From: Hymenolepis diminuta
Taxonomy: Eukaryota > Platyhelminthes > Cestoda > Cyclophyllidea > Hymenolepididae
Reading direction: 5' to 3'
Assembly: GCA_900708905.1 (NCBI GenBank)
Contig: CAADRB010000009.1
Location: 3,348,992-3,412,991, forward strand
DNA length: 64,000 nucleotides
A program made the position numbers and the translations under genes. The notes under the pieces were generated by a model. The model was not told where the DNA came from. It searched no databases and saw only the letters and a program-made list of their open reading frames with translations. This document shows, piece after piece, positions 37,636-51,232 of the stretch; positions within the stretch are counted from its first letter, which is position 1; each line of letters begins with the position of its first letter.

Positions 37636-39939
37636 CTAACCATGTCTGTGGATTTATACGATTCTCTGCGCTTATGAGTGCAATCGCTAGTGCAAATATG
37701 GCCTCCTTCTTAAGATACTTGTAAATAGACCTAAAGTGCTGCTCTGACAGCTCAAAGGAGGCTAAAGTTGAAGAATTATATGAATTCAAAGAGTGTTAAT
37801 TCCGACGAGAACTTAACCGTTTTATATAGGGAACACGGGGGGATGATAACGGAAAGGGTACTGGGGTCTACGTGGTGCATGTCTAAGGTGAGAGATTTAT
37901 ACTTTTATAATAATATCTTCCTTTTAGGTGAAATCAAGTGAATGATTTGATCCAGTATCAAATACACATGGCAATCCGCTGCAATGTATCACATCGATGT
38001 GTTTTCAGTTATTGGTATGATAAAATGCTCTTTCTACTAAAGATCAAAGTTGTAGTAGGAAAATGAAAGTGTTTTGTTCGAGTGGCTTCATGATGAAAGC
38101 CAGGGAGGACATTTTAACCGGTTAAAACCGGTAATATTGCAGGTTAAGTTTAATATTGTTAATGATTATTTCACTAAATATTAGTGGGCAAAAAAAGGCT
38201 TATAATATTAAAGAAAATTGTTTAGCAAAGTGTTATTGGAAGAGATTTTAATTATTTACCACTTCAATGCCTTTTGAGCTGATTGCTTCAGGTAAATTAA
38301 TTTTAGAAAAAAGCTTTATAAGCATCTATGAGAAAGTGATAGTGAAAATTTCTTAATTATACAGAAAGTACGTCATCCTATTTTTTACAATGTTCCGGAT
38401 ATAGATTCCGTTTGATAAGATAAAAATACCCATGCGATTTTTTGACAAACAGCGTATGTGTGTATGTAATATTTTGTCTTTATTCTTATCTGAAAACTCC
38501 GGAGCATCCAGTGGTGAAATATTTCATACTTTTGAATTCCGAATTCCAATAAGTCAATAACTATGTATCTTTCCCCGGTGTTTAAAAGAGCCTCTATAAG
38601 TACAAATGTTCCCTTATTGTCTGATTTACTTTTTTGACTATTTTTCATGGCTGTTCATAGTTATTCATATCACTTAGAAATATTTTTAACTGCTTACGTC
38701 CATGAACCGGCAGTTAAGACTAGAAAAAGCTTCTTAAATATAGTGAGGTTCACAGGAGTTCACCAAGGTGATCTGAAGAGTTATAACTAGTTCACATACA
38801 ATTTAAGGGAAATGAAGAAGAAAAAACCATTATTGACCCTAAATCCTATTAAGAACCCATGTTTTAACGTCGATTCCTATGTTACCCTTAATATTTTATC
38901 GTTAATAACTGAATAATACTGAAATAACAAACAGAACATTTTTAACGTTTAATGAATTTCATTTCTAATAATTCCACATCTTAGGCATCAGAACGGACAG
39001 ATTATACTCGTACGCCTTACGCTATTCCCTCATCACAATTACAAGTGCACATGCTTGCATACACCTGCATATATGCCCTCAACAAAATTTTACAAAATAT
39101 TGAGTCGATTAAGCATTCTAGTGTCTTCCTAAGAAACCACAGGTATTTAATATACTGTAGGATTGACAAATAACGCCTTATTTTTAAAACCAGTTTTTAT
39201 TATACTAATTATGTCTACTTAATATAAAATTTTGCACAAGACAATTACACATAACTTTGGGGTTTAGCTGAAATTCTAATAAACTAATCTAATCATGCCT
39301 GTAGATATTTGAACCTTTCGAGACTACTAGAAAACCTGTGGACTTAGATTCTGGAATCAACCTGAGCACATGCTTTGTAATGATTTAGTTATTCAACACC
39401 AACAGCAACGCCTTTTATTGATTTCGATGAGTTATCTGAATTTCAGGGAAACTTTCTACCCATAAACCTGCTAGTCAATGTTGTATTTACAACAATAATT
39501 AAGAGTTATTTGTTCGTATTAGATCTAGTTAGTTTTCTAGGAAAATTCCGTTTTTTCACTTCCTTCAATGGATTGGTTATCGAAAGTTAAACAGCACACA
39601 ATCTTAACAATGTTTCGATAGGCAGACACGAAATTGTCAAACTGATTAGGCACGATTTACATTTAAACAATTATTGCCTGTCCCAATCTCATTTGACCAA
39701 ATATGGTAGTCTAAAGTAGGTGTGGGAGCAAAGTCTGTAGCCTGAAGTTAATGCCATAGAGATTAATTTTTCAGATTTCAGCGTAAATTTCCCAAAACAC
39801 ACGACCGAGTGAGAAAAGGGTCAACCACGTGTTAAATTTTAATACCTTAGATGCTGCATGCATTTCTCATAAAAACTAAATCAGCACGGTGTCCATTCTA
39901 GACACCTCGCCGGATATTACAGTGCAATTATTCTCCCCT

Positions 39940-40290
39940 TCAGTTCCGTCATCTCAGTAAGTTATTGCATTTCACATTAATATTTCAGGCCTTATTTTAG
40001 TTGTTCGTTATTGATCTATGCATCTGGAGAAATTTTATTATTGTTCGTGCTAAGAAAGAGGAAATGACTCAAAAAATCTACATGAATCCTGCATGGACTC
40101 TCGTTTTGGGTTGCTTACTTCTGCAATTTGGCCTAATGGAATTTCTTGGTGCTTTTTCGAAGAAAAAGGTTTTTTTGCTGACCGTATGCTTTAATACGTA
40201 CAAATATGTTAACTCTGTGATTTATATAGATTGTTGGTATTTTGATAATTTCGGCGGCTTCAGAAGCTATTATCAGTATTATTCACTCGA
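39940..40290 (+). pseudogene. Tetraspanin-like 5' fragment, copy 1
   Basis: Upstream exon end TCATCTCA|GTAAGT (about 39950-39965) is followed by a short intron and then an open stretch reading DLCIWRNFIIVRAKKEE and NPAWTLVLGCLLLQFGL followed by MEFLGAF. In layout this resembles the first membrane span, first loop and second membrane span of a tetraspanin. A stop (TAG) occurs just after the likeliest acceptor unless the next AG is used. No large extracellular loop with CCG motif follows. It pairs with 47550-47935 at the nucleotide level over exon, intron and downstream sequence. Confidence 0.45.
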
Positions 40291-43200
40291 TGCCGGTTAG
40301 GCCAATTTGATTTAGTCGGTTGACCTAGGCGACGAGTGAATAAATCAGATCAAGGTGGACTACAGTGGAGGGCCTTCCCAGAAAAGTAGATAGCTGGAAA
40401 ATTGAAGATTAGATATTTCATGGAGAATTAATCAAAAGGGAAATAAAATAAACGTATTAAATATGTGCTCTTTAAATCAGTAACATTATATAATTTAACT
40501 TGTAGAACTGCATAAAGTATTAAGTACCAATAGTAGTCCAATAATGCTCACTCGTTTCTGTGAATTAATGCGTATGAGACAAAGAGGAAAGAGGAATGGA
40601 ATAGGATTGCATGATCAATAGCACCGAAATCAGTCATTTGAGTAAAACTACCTCCTTGTGTAAAGAATTGTATATTTAGTAACTCGTTATTACTTAAAAA
40701 TTCCACAATTCAATACAAAATCTACAGCATTCAGAGCGAAATTTTTATTTTCGCAAACCTCAGAGCTTAGGCCCTGAACGGACAAATCAGATTCTTACTC
40801 TTTCAACAAATCTTTTTAAACCGCGATTGGATAAGTTCTTACATTCTTGCATAAACGCCATCAACAAATGTAGAAAAAATATTTCGTCCGTTCAGTATTT
40901 CAAAGTCCCCTTTTAGAAGAATATTTTTTTATTATACAGGATGATAAAAATGCAAAGCCTCATTTTAAAACTCACATAATTCAATTATTAACTCGCTCAA
41001 ATGGGGCATGACTAGAAAAATACATTAGCCAATGATTTCCTAAAATGCACGAGATTCTGTTAAAGCACTTATTGCTTTCAAGTATTCATGATGACCTTGG
41101 AATTACCGTGAGTTCGTGCCATGATCCGCTACATTTAAATCTTGGTAATATATCGACAACACACATAAACACATAAACATCTAGCGATCTGTACAAGGGG
41201 TTATTCTTCAATCCTCATGGTCCTGATCATTCTCTCTCCTGCTGGAAGCCTACAAATTTGCTTCACTTTGCATTTGTAAAGTGAAAAATTCCAACAGCGA
41301 AACAGACCTAGTGGTTGAAATAATTATAACACTTGCGAACATTGGGTAGAGGGTAACCTGGAGCAACTCCTACGTCAACTTCGCATTCTATCACGCTCTT
41401 GTTGATCAAAATAAGCCTGTGGTTTGGGTTATCCACTTCAGTGAATGTGCATCGATGAGACCTCGAATCTTGTAGGATATGCACCTTTATCACTGAGCCA
41501 CCAGAGTACACATCTATCCGGAGGAGTTTATTACTCAATTGTTCACCTTAACTTTCCTTTACTACCTAAACTTGTCACAACTTATTCCCCTCTCATCATT
41601 TTGTATGTCAAAAATCGTAATGATTCTGAAGGGAGATAACCTAGCTTGATTATCCTGAACTAGATTCTAGATCCCTAACTCACCTCGTCTATAAGTCACT
41701 ACTTTCAATGAAATTCCTAAAATGCCCAATGAACTCTACAGACAACTGAAAGAAAGAAAGTATAAATGAATGCATTAAGGAAAGTATAAAGAATTTACAG
41801 TTGCCAGACTTTATACGACCTGTTTCACATTATCTATTATGAACAGATAAACAAAGACATGAGTTTGGTTAGGGAATGTGTTCGTAAGGGATTACGTTGA
41901 AGGATATGCTAGGTGAAATAAAAATAGATAAAATAACTGAAGAAATAGAGGCGAAGAAAAGATTGTTAGATATCCGTGGGGTCATCAATGCAGGGCACAT
42001 TAGAGCTTCATACTGCTTTTAGGGTACCCCAATGCTAAGTTACTAACCGTAAAACCTGGGATGGCTCCACACTCAACCACTCCTTGTCCTTAATTGCCGG
42101 CCGCATTGTATCCTCCAAAGTCGGAAGGCAGGGAAGTGGGGGTCTGCTTCACATAGTTTTAATAGACCTCAAGTTTTAAAAACAAATGGGAGTTTCTAGG
42201 ACACACACTGTGTCTTAAGTGTAAGACAGGGTGCAAAACGCTTATCAACTCAAGAGATCACCACAAATTTAATGAGTGACATATCAGAGATTTGATTTTA
42301 GTTGATGAACATCACTCACTCTACAGTCTTTCCATGACTCTGTTGAGTTGGCACTAATGATGTACCACAATTTAAAGAACAGCAGTCGTCATTGTAGCAG
42401 ACTGGGAAGTGCGTGCAAAAGACCTCATAAACTTCTAGGAGAAAAGTCTTGACCAGATCACAACCAATTTACAACTATGGGGACATGTACAAAAGGCGGA
42501 GGAGAAGGCCAGACAAGTGTTTACTATGTCCAGAATCGAGGTGTCTGTACATCATAGTCATCAAATCTATAAATCCTTAAATTATATGTTATCGTTTAAT
42601 ATTTTTTACTAATTAAAATTATTAGACAGATCCCCCTCATTTAGAAGTGTGAATTGACTAACTTGAGTGCCGTCTTCCGGACGACTTAATTCAAAATGCC
42701 TGAATCATATCGTTCTCTCTGTTGACTAGTTTCTTTTCTTCCTGTTCATTGCAAAACCAATAATGAGCGGTAATGAATACATTTGTATAGTACCATATTT
42801 TGGAGGTTCATATGAACAATTTGTCATGGGATAAACTTATAGGTAATGGAGACAAGCATAGACAGGTCAAGCACGCTTTCAGCAGAATATATATAAAACT
42901 CTTCTCGTGATTACATCATGTTTCAACTGAGATATGTACCACAGAGATTTTGCAAGACACTATCGAGGGATTTTCCCTCTTTTAACTCCACATATTTAGT
43001 AAGTCAGTGTACGATAAAAATTCTTCTAGTTCATCGGAGTGGCCCTGTGCATTTGTGACAGCTACATCGGATAGACACGATATTCTCTCGCCCTAGGCAT
43101 CCTAGTCCTATTGGTTGTTATGATGAGCTTTTTAGAAGCTCCAATAAAGAATAGAGTCCTTCTATTAGTGGTTTGTTATTACCGAAAATTAACCATTATA

Positions 43201-46200
43201 GTTTATTATGGTTTACTGACAATTATGATGCTGGAACAAATTACACTAGCCATAATGTTAATAGTGAACAGAGGTTAGGTAAGAAGTACTTCAAGGCTAC
43301 AGCAAGTTAATTTAGATAAAAATATACCTGAAGGATCACATCAGTCAAACAAATCACAGCATTATTGTGAATTGGATTCAAGCGATAAAGTGGATTAACT
43401 TTAAATGAAATCAGACAATTTGTATAGACTGCATTTGACATCATTTTCTTAATGACAACGGGTAATTTTTTGAAATTGGGCACTTTCCTTCTTGCAATGT
43501 GCTTTGTTCAGATCTGCAAGGTACAAGTTGGAATTATTTTGTCTGATTTACTGGAATATACCTACTGTCAAGTTTATGATCAAGCTACACTTCGGATCCT
43601 ATAATCTGCAACTGTTAAGGTTAGTAATGACATTGCAATCTCCGGCTGATTAGACTGCCTATAAGTTGATTCCTGGTGAGCTGATTGAGGTGTCCGTTTA
43701 TAAGTGACTAATGTTGTAGTATCAGCCCTTAGTAAAATAGTCTATCCAGTTTCAATATGAATTTAGTTCGCTTGAAATTAAGGGGCTTGTAGCATTCCAG
43801 CTAGCGTACTTGCTGACGCGTAATTCAATAACGAACAAAGAATCCAAAAAACCAGTCAAGTCCTGCATGACACAGCTTCAATGCCACTCACACCACCCCC
43901 ACTTGTTTACCCCGCCCTTATATTTCTTGATTTCTCTTCCCCTCACATTCCCACGTGTTTGTCCAATACACGGTAGTCCAAAACAGCTCTTGGTCTTCTA
44001 ATTTTTAGGGAGAGGCTGTTAGTCTTTAGGTGAATCAAGTGCTTTGTAAGGAGGTATCTCTGGGCTGAACCCTTAAAGTACCTTATCCTACGGGATTAGT
44101 GCTACCGCAGGTTATGTATTTTATGGTATTTTGTTAACTTTGAAAACATGACACCTCCACGTAATACACTAGTCTGATTTAATGATAATATAACATGATA
44201 ATTTCAGCATTATTTCATAATAGCTGCCTTCTTATGAAATGCCAAATTAATCATAAGTATATTTGTTCAGAAAATGCAAATAAAATTAAAATAAAATTCA
44301 ATGATAAAAGTAGATAAAATGTCGCTTCTTTAACGCGATAAGGAGAAGATTAATGGCAGCAATTCAAAAGGAACAAAATGCTGAATTATTCAATCAGAAC
44401 TTTGCTAAATAAGGAATTAATGAGTTACCATTACTGACCACGACCGTACAAAAATATTTTTGCAGGTTTTGATAATGAGGCGGCATATGGGTAAAGGAAT
44501 AACAAACAATTTTAGTAATGAGGGTGGGAGTCATGAAGAAGCCTGACAGATGATATGAGCAACACTGTGCCACCACCATTCGTCCTTTTAAATTTGGGTC
44601 AATTCTGGATTTATGTTCTTTCCGCCATTAAAAAAAGTAAACCGAATCGTAAAATAATGTAAAAATGCAAAAAATGCGAGCCACTGCTCTTGAAAGTCGG
44701 TATTTTTATTTTTACCTAATCTCCTGTAAAGCTAGACCAGACTGAACGGGGAATTCTCAAATATCTTTGAGAAAAAGTGGTATTTACCACAGTTCAAGTT
44801 ATATCGTAAAACCTTGGTTTCGAACCCTATATCCTTCCAGTTCATTTTCACCTCTTCTTAGTAGAAGTTATATTGAAGCTGCTTTTGGTACTATTCTTGT
44901 TTAAATTATTCAACTTTCTTTGACCTAACTCTCTTCTAATTAAAGGACTTAAACCGAAATTAGCAAATCAGACTATACAACATTAAAGTAAAATTATTAA
45001 ATTCTTTCTCATGAAGATATTAATACCTTATTTCATGCTTTCTTCCCATTATCACTGAAATAACGATTAACCTTTAAATTGTTAAAGTGAACTAATCTGA
45101 GTCACGCTAAACTGTACATTGTCCGAATTGAATTGAAGTCGGTTTTCACTATACCAACGCGGACTTGTGTTTGCCTTCTTGCAGACTGGGATATCGCCCC
45201 GCAGATCGTAAAAACAAGAATATTTTAAATACATGTAAACTGGTATCATGGTGCTTCATCGACATTTGAAAATAGATTCGAAAAGGTAAGAGCTATCATT
45301 CCGATTAATCGATCGGTCAATAAGCAACTAACATCGATGATAAGAATTTGCCCAGGAATTCAGGATGCAAATCATATAAGTTAAATTCTGGAACGTAAAG
45401 CAAAGAAATATTTATTGAGTAAATTTTGTTCACTCCGAATCTCGAAATCAAATGAAATAACGCTCTTTTGTTACCCCGACTTTATTTTCAACATCTTTTT
45501 GATCTCCTGTACTTTATATCTTTGGATTTTACTGCTACTCAATTTAGTTGCTTCTCATGACTATAAACTCTAATTTTTCGCTTTCTGTAAGAATACAATT
45601 TTTGTTAAGTACATGGGGGTGACTTCTAAGCCACTTCAGTACCGCTTACTTATAAAGGTAACTTGACTTACAATTTAGAGTGGGACCATCTCTCTTCACT
45701 AAGTGTTATGTTTATAATAAAAAAATTTATCACTAAAAATGCGCAAACCATAGCCCCGGTGTTTTTATAGAGTGAATTCAGCCGTCCAAATTGTTGACTT
45801 TGGACTGAAGAAAGTTGGTGGTAAATTAACTGAGCTCTAAAGTGATCCAATATGAGAGGAAAATCTTGTATCTTTGTTTGAACAAATTTAATTAATAAAT
45901 ATTGCTTCATATTCTAGTAACCAAATTTCTAATATCAGGGACTCATTTCTTCATTTCTTTTGCGTACTTTGATTGATTTGATGGCTGGTCATAGCATTTC
46001 GGGAAAAACTAGGATAGGAAGATGCTAAGAAGTAAAATAATTTTTGTGTAGCAAAACTCATTAATGTTATTAATTTAAATTGAATTAGACAAGTGAATAA
46101 TCCTTACACCTTTGACTTCTCTCGACAGAAGTCACAAAAATAGACAGGCAATCCTTAAAGGTAAAATCAATAATTTTTTTGATGAGGCTTACGTGCAAAT

Positions 46201-47545
46201 AAAAAAGAATTCAGAGGGAAAGAAAATCTCAATTTTAAACCACTTTCCTCCCAAAACATTTTGGTAACAAATTACAGCAGCATTTAGGTCTGTAGTTTTG
46301 GGTCGATTGATAAACTTCCATGGAGACAGGCGGCTTGAATATGATTGACTTCCCCATTTTTTCATAGAGGTCAAATTGTTCTATCTAGTTAGTTGTAACT
46401 GGCGCAATATACGAATGTATCATCTAGTTAATATAAGTTTCCGCTCAGACATAAACAAAAGCAGAAGAGATTGATAACTGGTAATAGCGATTGCCTGGAA
46501 TGCGGAGTCCGATCTCGCTTTTTACTAATTAAGAATTTAATTATATGGAGCTTGGCAATCGGAATAAATGTCAGTGAATAGTTGAGAGCACGAGGATAGG
46601 TCACCAAGTGGATACCTATAATTCGAATGGCGATGTCAATTAGTCTTGAGCACTGGCCTTGAGTACCACCATGATCTCATCAAATTCGACGAGTTAACTG
46701 CATATTATGAAAATCTTGGGTTCACAGATTAGCTAATGTTATGATTTATTTCACACTATCTCAGAGTTGTTCTTCACTTTGTAAAGCAGATTTTGCCTTT
46801 CCTTATCTCCAATGCTCGCAATATTGAATGTTATTAAATTAGTGCTGTATCCAATTAGAAGAACTACTTGTATGAGCCAAACCAACTTAGGATAAAGGAT
46901 ATCAACTTACAAAATAATTATCTCCCCGAGGGCTAACAAGAAAAAAATGACTTCTTATAATCTGAAGGGAATAAGCCTCAGCCCGGGATGGGTGAAAACT
47001 GGACTGTCACAACGACTCTGTACAAGGGCACTTATCTGTACGTAGTCTAATATGAGCGCAGATCGGGGATGGAATCTGGGAGAAGAACAGTCATTGGCTA
47101 GGTCGGGACATCTTTCATACATCTTACAGGCTTTGTGCCCTCCCATATTAATTTGCCTTATTTATAAGACGTTTATTAAAAAAAACCCATTGAGACCACA
47201 ACATACTTATTTAGTTTGATGAGTAACCAGTAGAAATCCACTATCTGACAGTCAGGACCAAGGTGACAAATAAGTCAACAGACACTAAACAGAAATTCTA
47301 TATTTATTGAATGCATCATTGAACAGCTCTTTATCTTACTTGTAGTTTGATAAGTACACCACTAGTCAAATATATAAATACAAATAACGGTAATTTAATG
47401 TAGGCGTGAAAATGCGAAGCGTATACCATGCAATTAATACTTAAGAGGTCTTAGATACCGTGGATCATTAAAATCACACCACTAAGCGCAAAAGAGATTA
47501 ATTTAAAAAAATTGCACCTTTCAAAATAATTAATTTAATGCAGAA
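40291..47545. other. Intergenic, no recognised gene
   Basis: No conserved coding motif or repeat pair found. A TATA-like AATATATATAAAAC lies near 42882-42896 without an adjoining recognised transcript. Confidence 0.35.
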
Positions 47546-47549
47546 TGCG

Positions 47550-47935
47550 CCGGGGAAGCACTAACGGACATTACCACGCAATGTTTCTTCAATTCTGTCA
47601 TCTCAGTAAGTTATTACATTTTGCATGAATATTTTTTGTTTTATTCCAGATTATCGTTATTGCGCTATTCATCTGGGGAGCCTTTATTGTTGTTCACGCT
47701 AATAAATATGAAATTAAGAAAAATTTACTTGAATCCTGTCTGATGGCTTTCTCCTGCCATTTGGATCAACCGGATTTCTTGGAGCTCTTTTGAAGAGAAA
47801 TTCCCTCACAGTTGGTATGTTATTTTCATTCAAAGGTGTAAATGCTATGCTTTATTTAGTTTGCTGATTTACTAAAAATTTTGGTGATTGAAGAAGCCAC
47901 TATTGGGATACTGTTTATAACAAAAAAGTGAAAAA
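47550..47935 (+). pseudogene. Tetraspanin-like 5' fragment, copy 2
   Basis: Exon piece FFNSVIS ends at TCA|GTAAGT. After a roughly 50-nt intron (ending TTTATTCCAG) the frame continues IIVIALFIWGAFIVVHANKY, which is the end of a first membrane span and the start of the small loop in tetraspanins. A frameshift follows, after which LPFGSTGFLGALLKRNSL matches a second span and its cytosolic turn. It ends at a donor-like TTG|GTATGT. Frame breaks mark it as a pseudogene. Same gene structure as copy 1, so both derive from DNA-level duplication of an intron-containing gene. Confidence 0.5.
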
Positions 47936-48993
47936 GTAAGTAATTGCATGTATTACTTCTAAGCTGTAATATTCTTTTGGATAAAAAAAATTCTTTTACG
48001 ACCTACAAGCTGATACCCCGACCTGGAAGAAGGAAAACACAAGTCCTCGTTGTTGTAGTGAAAATTTACTTCAATTAAATTCGAACTACGCAAAGTGTAG
48101 CGTAACTGATGTTGGTTCATTTTAACAATTTAAGGGCTAATCGTTATTTCAGTAGTAATGGGAAGAAAACATGAAATAAAATGTCGTCATGAGAAAATAT
48201 TTAATAATTATTCATTATTATATTTTCAACATCACACTGTTCAGAAGATCATGTTTTGGATGCTACAGCAAAACTTGACGAAGGGAAAATGACTTCATTG
48301 AAAAGTAGTTAAATTGGTACACCTTGTTTTGCACAAAAAATCCAATTTGTCAAAGTTGAGTAATCGATCTCCTTTTTCCTCTGCTAGTTCCGTTTCGATT
48401 TCATGTTCTATTCCATTTCAACAAATTTATTGTAAACGGAAAAATTCTTTGGTGGAATACGTTTTTTCCAGGTTTATATGATTCAAGTGGTTATTGTATT
48501 GCCCACACTGCTTGAGGATATTCAGTATTACCTTTGTGATATTTAAAGTATTTTGCATAACTCTGTAGATCTCGATCTAATTTATTTTCCGTCCTTGATT
48601 AGAATTCATGAAAGCTCTGCGAACAGAATGCATCCCTTTGGGACCAGATTTTTCAAATAATGTTCCTTCATATTCATACCACTGAATGAATTCTCCAAAC
48701 TAGTGTGCCTCTGGTTAACCAAGAAGTTCATAAAAGAAGACAAACCGTTTTTATGCACTACAGATCCAGTTTTATATCCACTGCACCTCAGAAGACAGGC
48801 CCGACAATATAAGTGGCTGCGTACCGTTCTTCCATTTGCGACTACGTTTTTATTATGAATGCTAATGTACACAGTATCAAAAAATATCTATTTTCATATC
48901 TTTATGCATAAATTCAAAAATTCCTTTATTTTCTTTTAAAACTTTTCCCTATCGCTCTATTTATTGAATAACCTACATTGTATCACTCCCAGG
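47936..48993. other. Intergenic, no recognised gene
   Basis: Nothing supported. The minus-strand open frame at 48872-48606 has no domain. Confidence 0.35.
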
Positions 48994-48997
48994 AGTG

Positions 48998-49540
48998 TGT
49001 AGGGTGACTCAATGCATTTCCAGAATTACTTTTTATCCACATTCTCTATGACAATATTTCGGTTTTTCGTCCACGAAGCTGGAGTGACGTCTTTTATGTC
49101 TCTGTGACGCTTAAGCCCTATCTGTCATTGTCTAAACACGTTCATGGATTTTTCTCTTTCTTTAACCGCCTCATTTCGCCTAAAAAGTACATCTATACTG
49201 ATGTTCTCACTCGTCCTCACTCAAGTGACTCATATAAAGCCGTCTTTGTTTTCCACTCAAAAGATAACGCACGCATGTCAGTTACCGGCTCCTACGCTTC
49301 CAGTTCATCTCCTCTCTTTCTCATCATGCTCCCCTCCCTCTCTCTTTCTCTCTCCCCCTCTCTCTGACTCGTTTCAATCCTCGTTGTGGCTTCCTTGAAT
49401 ACATTTTTGGTCTAATCAACTCTTGGTGTTCTGCTACACAATTGTTATTGGCCCTTACTCAAACAGCCGCGAATTGGTTACTGTTACTGCTGTTGTAATT
49501 TGTTAGCTGCGAACCGTTAGTTATTATCTTAACTTCAACA
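48998..49540 (+). mobile_element. Solo LTR family A, copy 2 (543 bp, complete)
   Basis: Runs from TGTAGGGTGACTC to TTAACTTCAACA and is flanked by a perfect AGTG duplication (48994-48997 and 49541-49544). Over most of its length it is almost identical to 14028-14572, including the CT tract and TATA-like box, while a few differences cluster in the last 100 bases. This suggests recent activity of the parent family. Confidence 0.88.
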
Positions 49541-49544
49541 AGTG

Positions 49545-51232
49545 TTTCGAGCTATTTTGAATACTGTTACGTGATTTGCTTAATTTCTCCAAACGCGGTT
49601 TCACTTTAGCACCGTTCGTAATACCTTATTTTTCAAGAAATCTTTGATTAAATATATTTGACTACCTTTGTTAGTCAAACTAATGTTTACGATAAACGGG
49701 CTTATGCTGTGTAACAAAGTATTTAATGTAGCAACTTACTGTACCGCTAATGAAACAGCAATGCCGAATTATAATTATTATCGAGCAGTTACTGCAAGAC
49801 GCTCTATTAATTTAAGTAGCAGAGTCTTCATCATATAAATAACATTTGAAGGTCGCCGTCTGAACAGATGAGGATGTTGACTAGTCCAACCGTCTACATA
49901 TCTGGGGCAGCATACACATGAACATTAACCAGACTGATAGGCTCCTAAGAGACCATCCAGGATGTGAATTGCTCATTCCGCGACAATACATAGATTCTAG
50001 GGCCTTGATCAATTTTCTCCTGCATCTTGTCAGAAATCCATTGGTGAGCAAAAGTTATAAAATTGATAACTCATATGGTTTGACTCAAATCCAGATTAAA
50101 AGTATAAATTTGTCTTTAAATATCTTAATTACCAATGTTGTTTTTTATACTTATCAATTTGCGGTTATTGAACTATTGATTAGTTCAAGTAATCATGAAT
50201 ATGTAATAAATGTCAACGTTGGTAAATGTATTTTTGACCTTTTCAATTAATATTGTAAAATCTTGTTGTTCATACCCATTTAGGTTGAATAGCCCTTTGA
50301 CTACAATTCTATCTGCAATTTTCGGATAGTACCTTAATCATATTTAACATACTATCGGACGCATATATTGATTCATATGTCTGCTATATCTTAACGGACG
50401 GATTAGTCTATGAAATTAGGCGTAGTCTAAATAAATAATTATTAAAGAGCATCTTATAGGTAAAGTAATGTAGAATGAAAGGACATGAAGATCTATGAGA
50501 GAATCTAAGATAAAAAGATGAACCAGCAGACACTAAATGATACAAAAGTGACTGGAAGCGGTCATCTTGTCACAATGGTCACTACCCTCTCTGACGTTGG
50601 GACCATTGCGCAGTATATATATAGCCCCTGCTTTCATTAGCCCCCGTACTTCCAAGACGGACATTCATTCCATTCAGTGCTTTCTGAACTATTTCTTATT
50701 ATTTCTTACTGGTTGTCACATATTTAAGGATCGTGCTTTCAGTTAAGAGAAGCAACGTGTAATTCAGTGAATTTTTTGTTAAAGTTTAGAGAGTCTTAAA
50801 ATAGTCAATTTTGTACTTTTAGTCCCTAGGAATCAGTTCACACTTCCCCTCTTTTCGTCATCAAATTTGCATTCATTTTAAAATATTATTTCATCGAAGA
50901 CAGCTTCTCATTAAATTATATAAGCAGTAGGTATTCAATTTTCACCAGAAAAAATAGCTGATATTTCGATCTTCGGACGTCTTTTCATGAAATCTGTGAA
51001 ATTTTCAATTTCGTCAACCGAAGGGGCAAACTTTTCACACTATTTTATCGCTAATAAGGTCTGTAATGTGGCCTGAATACAAGGAGACATATAGTGGGCG
51101 ATTTTTAGTAAAATTGAGCAAACTAATTTACTTATTACCTCTGATTCTCCTGTAATTTCTCTATTTCGAAGTTTTGAGAATGCCAAACGTGCATTAGTGG
51201 AGTTCATTTACTCCTGACAAGAGTCAATCCCA
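49545..51232. other. Intergenic with a TATA-type promoter candidate at 50613-50623
   Basis: TATATATATA at 50613-50623, directly followed by GCCCC and CATTAG, lies in a GC-richer patch with ACGTTGGGACCATTGCGC just upstream. It would suit a core promoter (host or LTR) firing rightward, but no gene follows within 600 bp on that strand. An exon-like open stretch (about 49918-50040, +) ends at CCATTG|GTGAGC with no recognised family. Confidence 0.3.

Larger units (their letters stand above)
33586..39930. other. Intergenic region with three weak coding or RNA-like candidates
   Basis: No solid gene. Candidates entered separately are an exon-like stretch at 34375-34740, a tRNA-like A box at 36433-36452, and a Cys-rich terminal exon at 37549-37635. 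The rest is AT-rich with no repeat I can pair. Confidence 0.35.
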
